Assembly: GCA_946622835.1 (NCBI GenBank)
Contig: CAMOQI010000088.1
Span: 1 to 5,293, forward strand
Source of the DNA: an uncultured Candidatus Melainabacteria bacterium
GTDB taxonomy: Bacteria > Cyanobacteriota > Vampirovibrionia > Gastranaerophilales > Gastranaerophilaceae
Direction: 5' to 3'
Length of the DNA: 5,293 bases
Position 1 is the first letter of the stretch. Every line of letters starts with the position of its first letter. Positions 1 through 5,293 of the stretch are shown here, piece by piece. Below the pieces are notes generated by a model. It did not search any database and was not told the origin of the DNA. It worked only from the letters and a program-made list of their open reading frames with translations. The translations under genes were made by a program, and so were the position numbers.

Positions 1-789
1 GAATAATTCGTTATAATATGCCGCATGTTCTCTTCTTAAGCTGTTCCATTCATCGATATGTTTTGCTTTTACTCTTAAAATGGCAGCTTGAATTTCATCC
101 AATCTTGAGTTTACACCCAATTCATCATTATGATAACGAACCATAGAACCATGATTTCTTAAAGCGATTAAATGATCGCGAAGTTCTTCTGAGTTAACGG
201 TACAAAGTCCGCCATCGCCCATTGTACCAAGGTTTTTAGTCGGATAGAAGCTATAGCATCCGACATCACCAAATGTACCGACCATTTTACCTTTGTATAA
301 AGCGCCGATTGCTTGGCAGCAATCTTCAATAACCTTTAAGTTATGCCTTTTTGCAATATCCATAATAGCATCCATATCACAAGGCTGACCGTATAGATGA
401 ACAGGAATAATTGCTTTTGTTGCAGGAGTAATAGCTGCTTCAATTGCTTTTGGGTCAATGTTATATGTATCAGGGTCAATATCAACAAACACAGGTTTTG
501 CATTTACCATACCAATAGCTTCGGCGGTTGCAACAAAAGTGAAAGCTGTTGTAATAACTTCATCTCCCGCACCGATACCTAAAGCTCTTAGCGCAACATG
601 AAGGGCATCCGTACCGGAGTTCAGCGCAACTGTGTATTTGCAGCCGATGTAGCTTGCCAACTCACTTTCTAAAGCTTTTACATTTGGCCCTAAAATATAG
701 CAGCCGCTTCGCATTACTTCGCATACTGCTTTTTCAGCTTCCGCCCCAATTTGTTCGTATTGACGTTTTGAATCAAAAATAGGAATCAT
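1..789 (-). CDS. DegT/DnrJ/EryC1/StrS family PLP-dependent sugar aminotransferase, partial (C-terminus off the left edge)
   Basis: Enzymes of this family transfer an amino group, usually from glutamate, to a keto-sugar nucleotide in the cytoplasm, making amino sugars for surface polysaccharide or glycan. The reading frame is open from ATG 787-789 to the window edge and gives 263 residues; family members are usually about 370-400, so roughly the last third is missing. Visible landmarks are NSGTDAL at 57-63 (cofactor phosphate loop), EDCCQA at 155-160 (Asp156 should contact the pyridine nitrogen), SFYPTKNLG at 180-188 with Lys185 as the Schiff-base lysine, GDGG at 191-194, and NSRLDEIQAA at 227-236. 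The YILGP and FVDIDPDTYNIDP stretches recall WbpE-like enzymes acting on UDP-linked 3-keto sugars, but substrate cannot be assigned from this. The start is supported by an AAAGGAGA ribosome site 7 nt upstream. Family call is secure; exact substrate is unknown. Confidence 0.95.
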   Translation of the reverse strand, partial: MIPIFDSKRQYEQIGAEAEKAVCEVMRSGCYILGPNVKALESELASYIGCKYTVALNSGTDALHVALRALGIGAGDEVITTAFTFVATAEAIGMVNAKPVFVDIDPDTYNIDPKAIEAAITPATKAIIPVHLYGQPCDMDAIMDIAKRHNLKVIEDCCQAIGALYKGKMVGTFGDVGCYSFYPTKNLGTMGDGGLCTVNSEELRDHLIALRNHGSMVRYHNDELGVNSRLDEIQAAILRVKAKHIDEWNSLRREHAAYYNELF

Positions 790-827
790 ATTAAAATCTC
801 CTTTACTTTATTACCATTTACTTTTCA

Positions 828-836
828 ATTATACCA
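828..836 (-). promoter_or_regulatory. Extended -10 promoter of the aminotransferase gene
   Basis: Read on the minus strand this is TGGTATAAT, a perfect TATAAT hexamer with the TGn extension. The position 17 bases upstream (851-856) reads TATTAA, a poor -35, which fits an extended -10 promoter. It predicts a transcript start near 821 and a leader of about 30 nt containing the AAAGGAGA ribosome site. It implies that the aminotransferase is transcribed separately from the tsaC gene upstream, although no terminator is visible between them. Inferred from sequence only. Confidence 0.6.
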
Positions 837-904
837 TAGGATTTGAGACATTAATATAAATTTAACATCTATATTTAAACTTTTAATACAATTTGAGTAA
901 TGCA

Positions 905-1492
905 CTATATATCTATTTCAATCGCACCTTGCCTAAAGATTCTCAACTCCTCATTCATAACCCCGACAACCGTAGATTCAAGCCCCTTTGCGGTATATCC
1001 GTAATCTTCAATAACCAAATCCGCAAGATTTGACATATTTTCACAAGCTTGTTCATAACAAATCGCAGACGGCTGATGAGAGAGATTTGCGCTGGTTGTT
1101 GCAAGCACATGCCCAGGAACAATCTCACAAATTTGACGAAATACTTCATTATCAGGAACTCTTATCCCCACTGTTCCCTTTCCGGATGTTATATAATCGG
1201 GAGTTTTTTCACTTTTATCCGTTACAACGGTTAATGCTCCGGGAAAATACTTTTTAATAAGCCTTTGACCGATTTTTGGAATGGGTTTGACATATTCAAG
1301 CAAACTATAAACTTCATTAGACATCAAAATCAGAGGTTTTTGGGCTTCTCTTTTCTTTATTTCATAAATTTTTTTAACAGCTTTTTCACTGTTTGGTAAA
1401 CACCCCAAACCCCAAACAGTATCCGTAACATAGACAATCACACCATCGTTTAAAAGAATATCCGCGATTTGAGAACCGTTTTTTAAAATCAA
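905..1492 (-). CDS. tsaC: L-threonylcarbamoyladenylate synthase (TsaC/Sua5/YrdC family)
   Basis: Condenses L-threonine, bicarbonate and ATP to threonylcarbamoyl-AMP, the first step of making t6A at A37 of tRNAs that read ANN codons. The next step uses the TsaD complex, which is not in this window. The 195-residue product is a stand-alone YrdC domain without the extra Sua5 C-terminal domain. Family landmarks are VTDTVWGLG at 22-30 (usually PT[DE]TVYGLG, so the Pro is replaced by Val), the KxR pair Lys46/Arg48, KPL at 52-54, PGALTVV at 84-90, VGIRVPD at 108-114, TTSANLS at 132-138 and ESTVVGV at 172-178. The start is TTG at 1490-1492: no ATG or GTG lies between it and an in-frame stop at 1511-1513, it sits 9 nt after GGGAGG, and it gives the expected N-terminus. 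It follows mnmE by 14 nt and is almost certainly co-transcribed with it. Confidence 0.95.
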   Translation of the reverse strand: MILKNGSQIADILLNDGVIVYVTDTVWGLGCLPNSEKAVKKIYEIKKREAQKPLILMSNEVYSLLEYVKPIPKIGQRLIKKYFPGALTVVTDKSEKTPDYITSGKGTVGIRVPDNEVFRQICEIVPGHVLATTSANLSHQPSAICYEQACENMSNLADLVIEDYGYTAKGLESTVVGVMNEELRIFRQGAIEIDI

Positions 1493-1501
1493 CCCTATAA
1501 T

Positions 1502-1507
1502 CCTCCC
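1502..1507 (-). promoter_or_regulatory. Ribosome binding site of tsaC, sharing a base with the mnmE stop codon
   Basis: On the minus strand the bases read GGGAGG, followed by a 9-nt spacer and the TTG start of tsaC. The first G is also the last base of the mnmE TAG stop (1507-1509). A strong site is what makes the rare TTG start credible, and the arrangement suggests that ribosomes ending mnmE can restart on tsaC. Confidence 0.75.
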
Positions 1508-2853
1508 TATTTACCAATACAAAAATGGTCAAAAATATTATTTAAAATATCATCATTGATAACCTCACCGGTTATTTCATCTAAAGACAACAGTGCAGAT
1601 TTTAAATCAATGTATATCATATCTTGTAACTCACCGCACTCACAGGCATAAAGTGCTTTTTCCATACTTTGTCTGCACCTTTCAAAACAGTTTTGCTGAC
1701 GGGTATTTATCACAAATTCCGTATCCTCGGGAGAAATAGTATATATAATATTTTTAATCTCTTTTCTCAAATCATCCAATCCGTCTTTAGAAACGGTGGA
1801 CACAGCTTTACAATTTTCTGTTTCAGTAATAAACCTGCCTTGAACCAAATCCGTTTTATTTGCAACAACAATATGTTTTTTATCTTTAATTGTTTGATAA
1901 ATTTCATCATCAGCCTCAGTAAAACCAACAGATGCATCATACATAAAAATAATCAAATCAGCTTGCTGCGCAGATTGTCTTGAATATTCAATACCGATTT
2001 CTTCAACTTTATCAACAGATTCATCTTCTCTGATTCCTGCGGTATCAATCAATGTAAGCACAACACCCATGTCAAGATTTTCTTTAATAACATCCCTTGT
2101 TGTCCCTGCAATATCTGTAACAATTGCCCTGTCAATATTTAATAAAGCATTAAACAATGAAGATTTACCTACGTTCGGACGACCGACAATAGCAACTTTC
2201 AGCCCTTGCCGCAGAATATCGGATGATTTTGCACATTCAAGAACCTTATCAAGTTCTAAAATTATTGACTTAAATTCCGAAATTAAATAATCATACTCAG
2301 GCTCTTGAACATCTTCGGGAAAATCAATCCCTGCAACAATTTTTGATGCCGTATCAAATATTTTTTCTTTTATTTGAGAGGTTTTTTTAGCCAAAACCCC
2401 TGATAAATTTTTAGCGGATTGAATAGCAAAATTTGAGGTTTTTGCATGAATCAAATCATCCACGGCTTCTGCCTGAGATAAATCAAGTTTTTTATTCAAA
2501 AACGCCCTTTTCGTAAATTCTCCGCGCTGCGCCGGTCTTGCCCCGTTTTTTAAAACGGTTTCCAATACGTTTTTTACTACATTAACCCCGCCATGACACT
2601 GAATTTCAACAACATCTTCCCCTGTGTAACTGTTCGGATTTCGAAAAGGCAATATGACTACTTCATCAATCCTTTTATCATTGTCAAAGATCCACCCGTG
2701 ACATATCTTACCGGCTGGCAAATCAGATTTATCGGTGATTTTTTTAGCAATTTCAAAACTTTTGTCACCGGAAATTCGTATTACTCCGACACCGCCTGTC
2801 CCAAGCGGTGTCGATATTGCAGCTATCGTTTCAAATTCCTGATTTATATTCAT
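1507..2853 (-). CDS. mnmE: tRNA uridine-5-carboxymethylaminomethyl modification GTPase MnmE (TrmE)
   Basis: A cytoplasmic GTPase that acts with MnmG to install (carboxy)methylaminomethyl groups on the wobble uridine U34 of certain tRNAs, using a methylene-tetrahydrofolate carbon. All parts are present in 448 residues, close to the usual 450 or so. The N-terminal folate-binding domain starts with TIAAISTPLGTGGVGVIRISG (9-29) and includes the SYTGEDVVEIQCHGG block (75-89) and RGEFTKRAFLNKKLDL (110-125). The inserted G domain has GRPNVGKS (224-231), the IAGTTRD switch (248-254), DTAG (270-273) and NKTD (332-335). The helical domain ends in FCIGK with the conserved Cys445. The start codon is ATG 2851-2853, the position expected for the family, yet no Shine-Dalgarno sequence precedes it. 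It heads an operon with tsaC. MnmG is not in the window. Confidence 0.98.
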   Translation of the reverse strand: MNINQEFETIAAISTPLGTGGVGVIRISGDKSFEIAKKITDKSDLPAGKICHGWIFDNDKRIDEVVILPFRNPNSYTGEDVVEIQCHGGVNVVKNVLETVLKNGARPAQRGEFTKRAFLNKKLDLSQAEAVDDLIHAKTSNFAIQSAKNLSGVLAKKTSQIKEKIFDTASKIVAGIDFPEDVQEPEYDYLISEFKSIILELDKVLECAKSSDILRQGLKVAIVGRPNVGKSSLFNALLNIDRAIVTDIAGTTRDVIKENLDMGVVLTLIDTAGIREDESVDKVEEIGIEYSRQSAQQADLIIFMYDASVGFTEADDEIYQTIKDKKHIVVANKTDLVQGRFITETENCKAVSTVSKDGLDDLRKEIKNIIYTISPEDTEFVINTRQQNCFERCRQSMEKALYACECGELQDMIYIDLKSALLSLDEITGEVINDDILNNIFDHFCIGK

Positions 2854-2864
2854 ATTTAAATTAT

Positions 2865-2870
2865 ATTATA
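2865..2870 (-). promoter_or_regulatory. Probable -10 box of the mnmE-tsaC operon, close to the start codon
   Basis: The minus strand reads TATAAT ending only 11 bases before the mnmE ATG. A start of transcription about 7 nt downstream of the box would leave a leader of only about 5 nt. The matching -35 position (2888-2893) reads GATTTT and is weak. The stretch is very AT-rich, so chance matches are likely; the lack of any purine-rich ribosome site in this leader is the stronger observation. Confidence 0.45.
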
Positions 2871-2927
2871 AAATTTCAAAAATTATTAAAATCTCATGCT
2901 TTTGTATGATTTCAAAAAAATCTAATC

Positions 2928-3013
2928 TGCTAATATAACAATATACTCCTTAGAAACTAAGATACACATATCCCTAATCAACAGCTATGCACCTCAGTAC
3001 ATAGCTTTTTTTT
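2928..3013 (+). ncRNA. Candidate small RNA or untranslated transcript ending at an orphan terminator
   Basis: A convincing plus-strand terminator (2983-3013) has no plus-strand gene in front of it: upstream lie only the 5' end of the opposite-strand mnmE and 130 bases with no credible ORF. A degenerate extended -10 on the plus strand (TGCTAATAT, 2928-2936) would start a transcript near 2943. A short hairpin, CTTAG-AAA-CTAAG at 2949-2961, lies between that point and the terminator, giving a two-hairpin RNA of about 70 nt. No known RNA family is recognised. It could instead be a relic terminator or one that blocks antisense transcription coming out of mnmE. Promoter evidence is weak, so the call is tentative. 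Confidence 0.25.
2983..3013 (+). terminator. Rho-independent terminator (plus strand)
   Basis: AGCTATG (2983-2989) pairs perfectly with CATAGCT (3000-3006). After one C/A mismatch, two more pairs (AC with GT) close a CTCA tetraloop. The stem runs straight into eight T residues (3006-3013). On the opposite strand there is no T-tract after the stem, so it works only for plus-strand transcripts. It lies upstream of the 3087 gene and before that gene's own promoter, so it insulates the gene or ends an unseen short transcript. Confidence 0.8.
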
Positions 3014-3048
3014 ATTAATGTAAAATATTTTCCCTCAAAAACAATTTT

Positions 3049-3057
3049 TGCTATAAT
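3049..3057 (+). promoter_or_regulatory. Extended -10 promoter of the 3087 gene
   Basis: The sequence TGCTATAAT is a perfect -10 hexamer with the TGn extension. The -35 position 17 bases upstream (3029-3034) reads TTTCCC and is poor. Transcription would start near 3064, giving a leader of about 23 nt that contains the GGGAG ribosome site (3076-3080), 6 nt from the ATG. It has the same form as the aminotransferase promoter at 828-836. Confidence 0.65.
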
Positions 3058-3086
3058 ATCGTTAAACTAATACAAGGGAGAATGTC

Positions 3087-3575
3087 ATGAAAAAAACGAT
3101 TTTAATATCTGTTATCTCTACGGTTATCGCATCTTCATTATTTTTAGTTGCGACAGCAGAAAGATATACAAAATTTTCATCTAAATTTGTGAAAAACTTC
3201 AAAGATTGCGATAGATATGAAGAAACAGTTAAGTCCGAATTTGAAGCTCAATCATTTACAACTAACAGAAAAATTATCGGATGGCGCAACGGTTTTTGTC
3301 TGTATGAAGAAGTAATAACTTCTCCAAAAGACCAATACAAACTTTCTTGCAGGCTTACATCCTTTCAGGTTGATGAATTATATAATGCTATGAAAACCAG
3401 ATCAAGAAAAGCTGAAAGCGCAGAAATGGAAATTTTTGCCCCGCAAGAAACAAAAGACGGAAGTACAAAATATACGGTTATCGGAACTGAAACAATTAAA
3501 GGGAATAAGGCATATTTATCTTGCGCAAAAATCCAAAATAACCCTTATTTCTGTCGTCCGGTAAAAACGAAATAA
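3087..3575 (+). CDS. Exported cysteine-containing protein of unknown function
   Basis: I do not recognise a named family. The 162-residue product starts with a good Sec signal peptide: two lysines (2-3), a hydrophobic core through about residue 21, and a VATA-E site suggesting cleavage after Ala24. There is no lipobox cysteine, so it should be soluble in the periplasm or outside the cell. The mature part is charged and hydrophilic and has no further membrane segment. It contains five cysteines (41, 71, 88, 146, 156), enough for two disulfides with one left over, and a GWRNGFCLYEE stretch at 65-75 followed by SCRLTSFQVDELYNAM (87-102), which look like a compact conserved core. The start is supported by GGGAG 6 nt upstream and by the signal peptide. 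It stands alone after its own promoter and converges on the next gene with only a 4-nt gap. Confidence 0.85.
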   Translation: MKKTILISVISTVIASSLFLVATAERYTKFSSKFVKNFKDCDRYEETVKSEFEAQSFTTNRKIIGWRNGFCLYEEVITSPKDQYKLSCRLTSFQVDELYNAMKTRSRKAESAEMEIFAPQETKDGSTKYTVIGTETIKGNKAYLSCAKIQNNPYFCRPVKTK

Positions 3576-3579
3576 TCAA

Positions 3580-4410
3580 CTATTTATTATCTGTTTTTTG
3601 ATTCTGCTGAAGCGTTTGAGTCTGAGTTTGGGTTTGGGCTTTTGCATCATTTCTTTCGTGCAGTTTTTTACCGATAATATTCGCCGGTTTCATAACAAGA
3701 ACAGGAACTACATATCTGTATATCATACCTGCGATAAACAGTGATTTAAATACGTCCATACCATTTATCAATGTTGTAAGCTCAGGGTTTTTCAATACGT
3801 CAAGATTGAATTCTTTGATACTGGTATATGCCTTTTTCTCTATTTTCGAAAAAATCTTTTTAACTTCCGGATTATTAGGATCGACTCTTTCAAACCAATT
3901 ATTCATAACTTTTCTCAAGTCTTTTGGCTCCCATTCTCCTAAAATCTCTGTATTTCGTGCCTTCGGATTATTCAACATATAATTTGCAACAAATCGTGTT
4001 GTTACACCATTCCACCAATTACTTAGCTTTTTATCCGCCAAATATGTTATGGCAGTAGAAAGCCCCCAGGTAAAACAGTCGTTAAGTGCCAAAGTTTTAC
4101 GTTTTTTCTCATCTAATTTGTCGTTGCCTAATGTCCTTACCACATACATTGCAGAAATAAGAGTTGAACCTGCAACAGCCATGTGAGTAGGCATTTTATC
4201 CCAAGCAGGACCGCTTGTTTTTTCAACGAATTTTTTCGCAAAACCACTCTTATAAAACTTCAAAATATAATTATCAATAATCAACTTTGTTAATTTACCG
4301 GATTCTTTTGCTGCTCCGGTGAAACTTACGGGATTATTATTTTTCGCAAATTCAACTTTTTGCGAAGATGAAAATTTTGAATTGTATGATTGAATATTAT
4401 TTATTCTCAT
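3580..4410 (-). CDS. Predicted membrane protein with N-terminal SFTG motif, unknown function (downstream member of the pair)
   Basis: No named family is recognised. The 276-residue protein has a polar N-terminus (MRINNIQSYNSKF) leading to NPVSFTG at 26-32, but no classical signal peptide. Hydrophobic helices appear at about 75-93, 107-125 (less hydrophobic) and 216-240. Between the first two lies a charged turn, GNDKLDEKKRK (95-105); between the second and third is a polar stretch rich in Asn, Trp and Lys (126-215). The C-terminus is a low-complexity Gln/Thr tail with four QT units (259-266). From memory, the TLIS...NDKLDEKKRKTL region resembles uncharacterised proteins of gut Melainabacteria; this is unverified. 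The ATG overlaps the end of the upstream gene by 14 nt and has a strong GGAGG site, so coupled translation is likely. The membrane assignment comes from reading hydrophobicity by eye. Confidence 0.85.
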   Translation of the reverse strand: MRINNIQSYNSKFSSSQKVEFAKNNNPVSFTGAAKESGKLTKLIIDNYILKFYKSGFAKKFVEKTSGPAWDKMPTHMAVAGSTLISAMYVVRTLGNDKLDEKKRKTLALNDCFTWGLSTAITYLADKKLSNWWNGVTTRFVANYMLNNPKARNTEILGEWEPKDLRKVMNNWFERVDPNNPEVKKIFSKIEKKAYTSIKEFNLDVLKNPELTTLINGMDVFKSLFIAGMIYRYVVPVLVMKPANIIGKKLHERNDAKAQTQTQTQTLQQNQKTDNK

Positions 4411-5218
4411 TTTTATTACCTCCGCCTTTAATCATTTCATGCAGAACCGATGCTGATATAACCAAATTGAGTGGAGCTATAGTCGCAAGAGCTATATCTC
4501 TAGCCGTATTTTTCGTTAAAGATTCCCTCTTCGAGGAACCTTTTTCCAGATGGAATACATATTTCAAAATAGGAGGAATCATCGCAATAGTAAGCATTGC
4601 CTTCGGAATCCCGAGAAATATCGTATCTATTCCCATCTGTGCCGCTTTACGAAGTTTTGTATATGCTTTTGATTTTTCAAGTTTTCTTGGCCCTATTTTT
4701 GTTACCCCAAAAACTTCTTCTAAATTCTGCCCTGATAAATATTTTTTCGGATTCTCTTTTATTTCCAAGAACGCTTTATCAAACGGATGCATAACAACAG
4801 AAGAAACTAAAAATCCGATTATAGCTGATGCTATAGCATGAGATGCGGCGTATATACTATCATCTCTGTCATCTTTTCCTGCCATTGCCAAATTTGTTAT
4901 CGGTCTTGCCATGCCCGCCATTACAAGAGCAACCAAAGATGATGCAACCGCGGACTTATCTTCAAATACTTTAAGTAATGATTTAAAGACCCCGGAACCG
5001 GTTGTTTTATCCCAGAGTGTTTCTCCGAGTTTTTCGTAAGAAGCAACAACGGCAGCTCCGTTTTTACCCGTAAAGCTGCCGCTATAATATCCTCTATTTA
5101 CACTTTTCTCTTCACTCTCCTGCGCCCTTTTACGTATAAATTCGTGTGCGCCATAATCCCCATGCTTGGATTTTATATCAAAGCCTGAAGAATACAATTT
5201 TATTGAATCAATATTCAT
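4397..5218 (-). CDS. Predicted membrane protein with N-terminal SFTG motif, unknown function (upstream member of the pair)
   Basis: No named family is recognised. The 273-residue product starts MNIDSIKLYSSGF, matching the neighbour's N-terminus at M1, I3, I6, Y9, S11 and F13. A charged linker then leads to GSFTGKNG at 47-54. Hydrophobic helices lie at about 88-108, 122-143, 196-221 and 240-260. Between the first two is a charged turn, AGKDDRDD (113-120), in the place where the neighbour has GNDKLDEKKRK. The C-terminus is hydrophilic (GGGNKNENK). Architecture, length and N-terminal motif suggest a diverged paralogue of the downstream protein, though identity in the body looks low by eye. The start ATG 5216-5218 has only a weak AAGTGGTG ribosome site, but the N-terminal match to the neighbour supports it. 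It is the first gene of a two-gene operon. Confidence 0.85.
   Translation of the reverse strand: MNIDSIKLYSSGFDIKSKHGDYGAHEFIRKRAQESEEKSVNRGYYSGSFTGKNGAAVVASYEKLGETLWDKTTGSGVFKSLLKVFEDKSAVASSLVALVMAGMARPITNLAMAGKDDRDDSIYAASHAIASAIIGFLVSSVVMHPFDKAFLEIKENPKKYLSGQNLEEVFGVTKIGPRKLEKSKAYTKLRKAAQMGIDTIFLGIPKAMLTIAMIPPILKYVFHLEKGSSKRESLTKNTARDIALATIAPLNLVISASVLHEMIKGGGNKNENK
4419..4423 (-). promoter_or_regulatory. Ribosome binding site of the downstream SFTG gene, inside the upstream coding region
   Basis: The minus strand reads GGAGG, then an 8-nt spacer (TAATAAAA) before the ATG at 4408-4410. These bases also encode part of the Gly-Gly-Gly run (265-267) of the upstream protein. The upstream stop (4397-4399) lies past this start, so a ribosome ending the first gene passes over the start of the second. 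This is a typical layout for coupled translation. Confidence 0.75.
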
Positions 5219-5247
5219 TTCACACCACTTACTTTTTAGTCTAATAA

Positions 5248-5253
5248 TTTATA
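5248..5253 (-). promoter_or_regulatory. Possible -10 box for the SFTG gene pair
   Basis: TATAAA on the minus strand lies 29 bases before the ATG of the upstream gene, within the AT-rich leader 5219-5293. No good -35 is visible at normal spacing (5271-5276 reads TATACT, itself -10-like). The true promoter may be that second box or lie beyond the window edge. Confidence 0.3.
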
Positions 5254-5293
5254 CATTAATTTTAAATCAAAGTATAAAAATTTTTGCTATTTA

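Noticed and set aside
397..582. Plus-strand 61-residue reading frame rich in Cys and Asn
   Set aside because: It lies antisense within the clearly coding aminotransferase; the composition is a by-product of the opposite-strand codons.
790..904. Terminator between tsaC and the aminotransferase gene
   Set aside because: Only AT-rich sequence without a GC-containing stem and T-tract; no terminator can be supported.
1030..1257. Plus-strand reading frames across tsaC
   Set aside because: Antisense to a gene with all family motifs; no ribosome site or recognisable product.
1669..2859. Plus-strand reading frames across mnmE (1669-1983, 2069-2290, 2593-2859)
   Set aside because: Shadows of mnmE, whose conserved motifs span the whole region on the minus strand.
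2896..2925. Nine-codon plus-strand ORF (MLLYDFKKI) before the orphan terminator, as a leader peptide for attenuation
   Set aside because: No ribosome site, no run of regulatory codons, and the next gene has its own promoter after the terminator.
2854..3086. Riboswitch or T-box upstream of the exported-protein gene
   Set aside because: The stretch has only two small hairpins and no conserved riboswitch core; the predicted leader after the 3049 promoter is about 23 nt.
4368..4841. Plus-strand 157-residue hydrophobic reading frame
   Set aside because: Antisense to the upstream SFTG gene, which has the better start context, the N-terminal match to its neighbour and operon logic; hydrophobicity on the antisense strand is common opposite membrane proteins.

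Overview
This AT-rich window reads as a bacterial chromosome fragment with ordinary Shine-Dalgarno sites and short intergenic gaps. Two adjacent proteins carry an N-terminal 'M-x-I-x-x-I ... SFTG' pattern followed by a helical, membrane-like body. From memory, this resembles hypothetical proteins of gut Melainabacteria (Vampirovibrionia, Candidatus Gastranaerophilales). I offer that lineage as a moderate-confidence inference, not a determination; a low-GC Firmicute or an elusimicrobial source cannot be excluded from the bases alone.

Layout: (1) 1-789, minus strand: a DegT/DnrJ/EryC1-type PLP sugar aminotransferase, running off the left edge so that its C-terminal third is missing. It has its own strong RBS and a TGGTATAAT extended -10. 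(2) 905-2853, minus strand: a two-gene tRNA-modification operon, mnmE then tsaC/sua5. Both products modify the tRNA anticodon loop (U34 and A37). tsaC begins at TTG 14 nt after the mnmE stop. (3) 2854-3086: a divergent intergenic region. It holds the mnmE promoter, which lies almost on top of the start codon with no RBS. It also holds a clear plus-strand rho-independent terminator with no gene in front of it, and the promoter of the next gene. (4) 3087-3575, plus strand: a small exported, cysteine-containing protein of unknown function. (5) 3580-5218, minus strand: two overlapping genes for about 275-residue predicted membrane proteins of unknown function. They share an N-terminal motif and overall architecture, look like diverged tandem paralogues, and are probably translationally coupled. 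(6) 5219-5293: the leader of that pair.

The only block with clear pathway logic is mnmE-tsaC, which supports decoding accuracy. The aminotransferase probably belongs to a surface-polysaccharide locus continuing to the left. The three unknown proteins on the right look like envelope proteins. The parts most worth following up are the paired SFTG proteins and the possible small RNA ending at the orphan terminator. I see no CRISPR array, tRNA, rRNA or insertion sequence.
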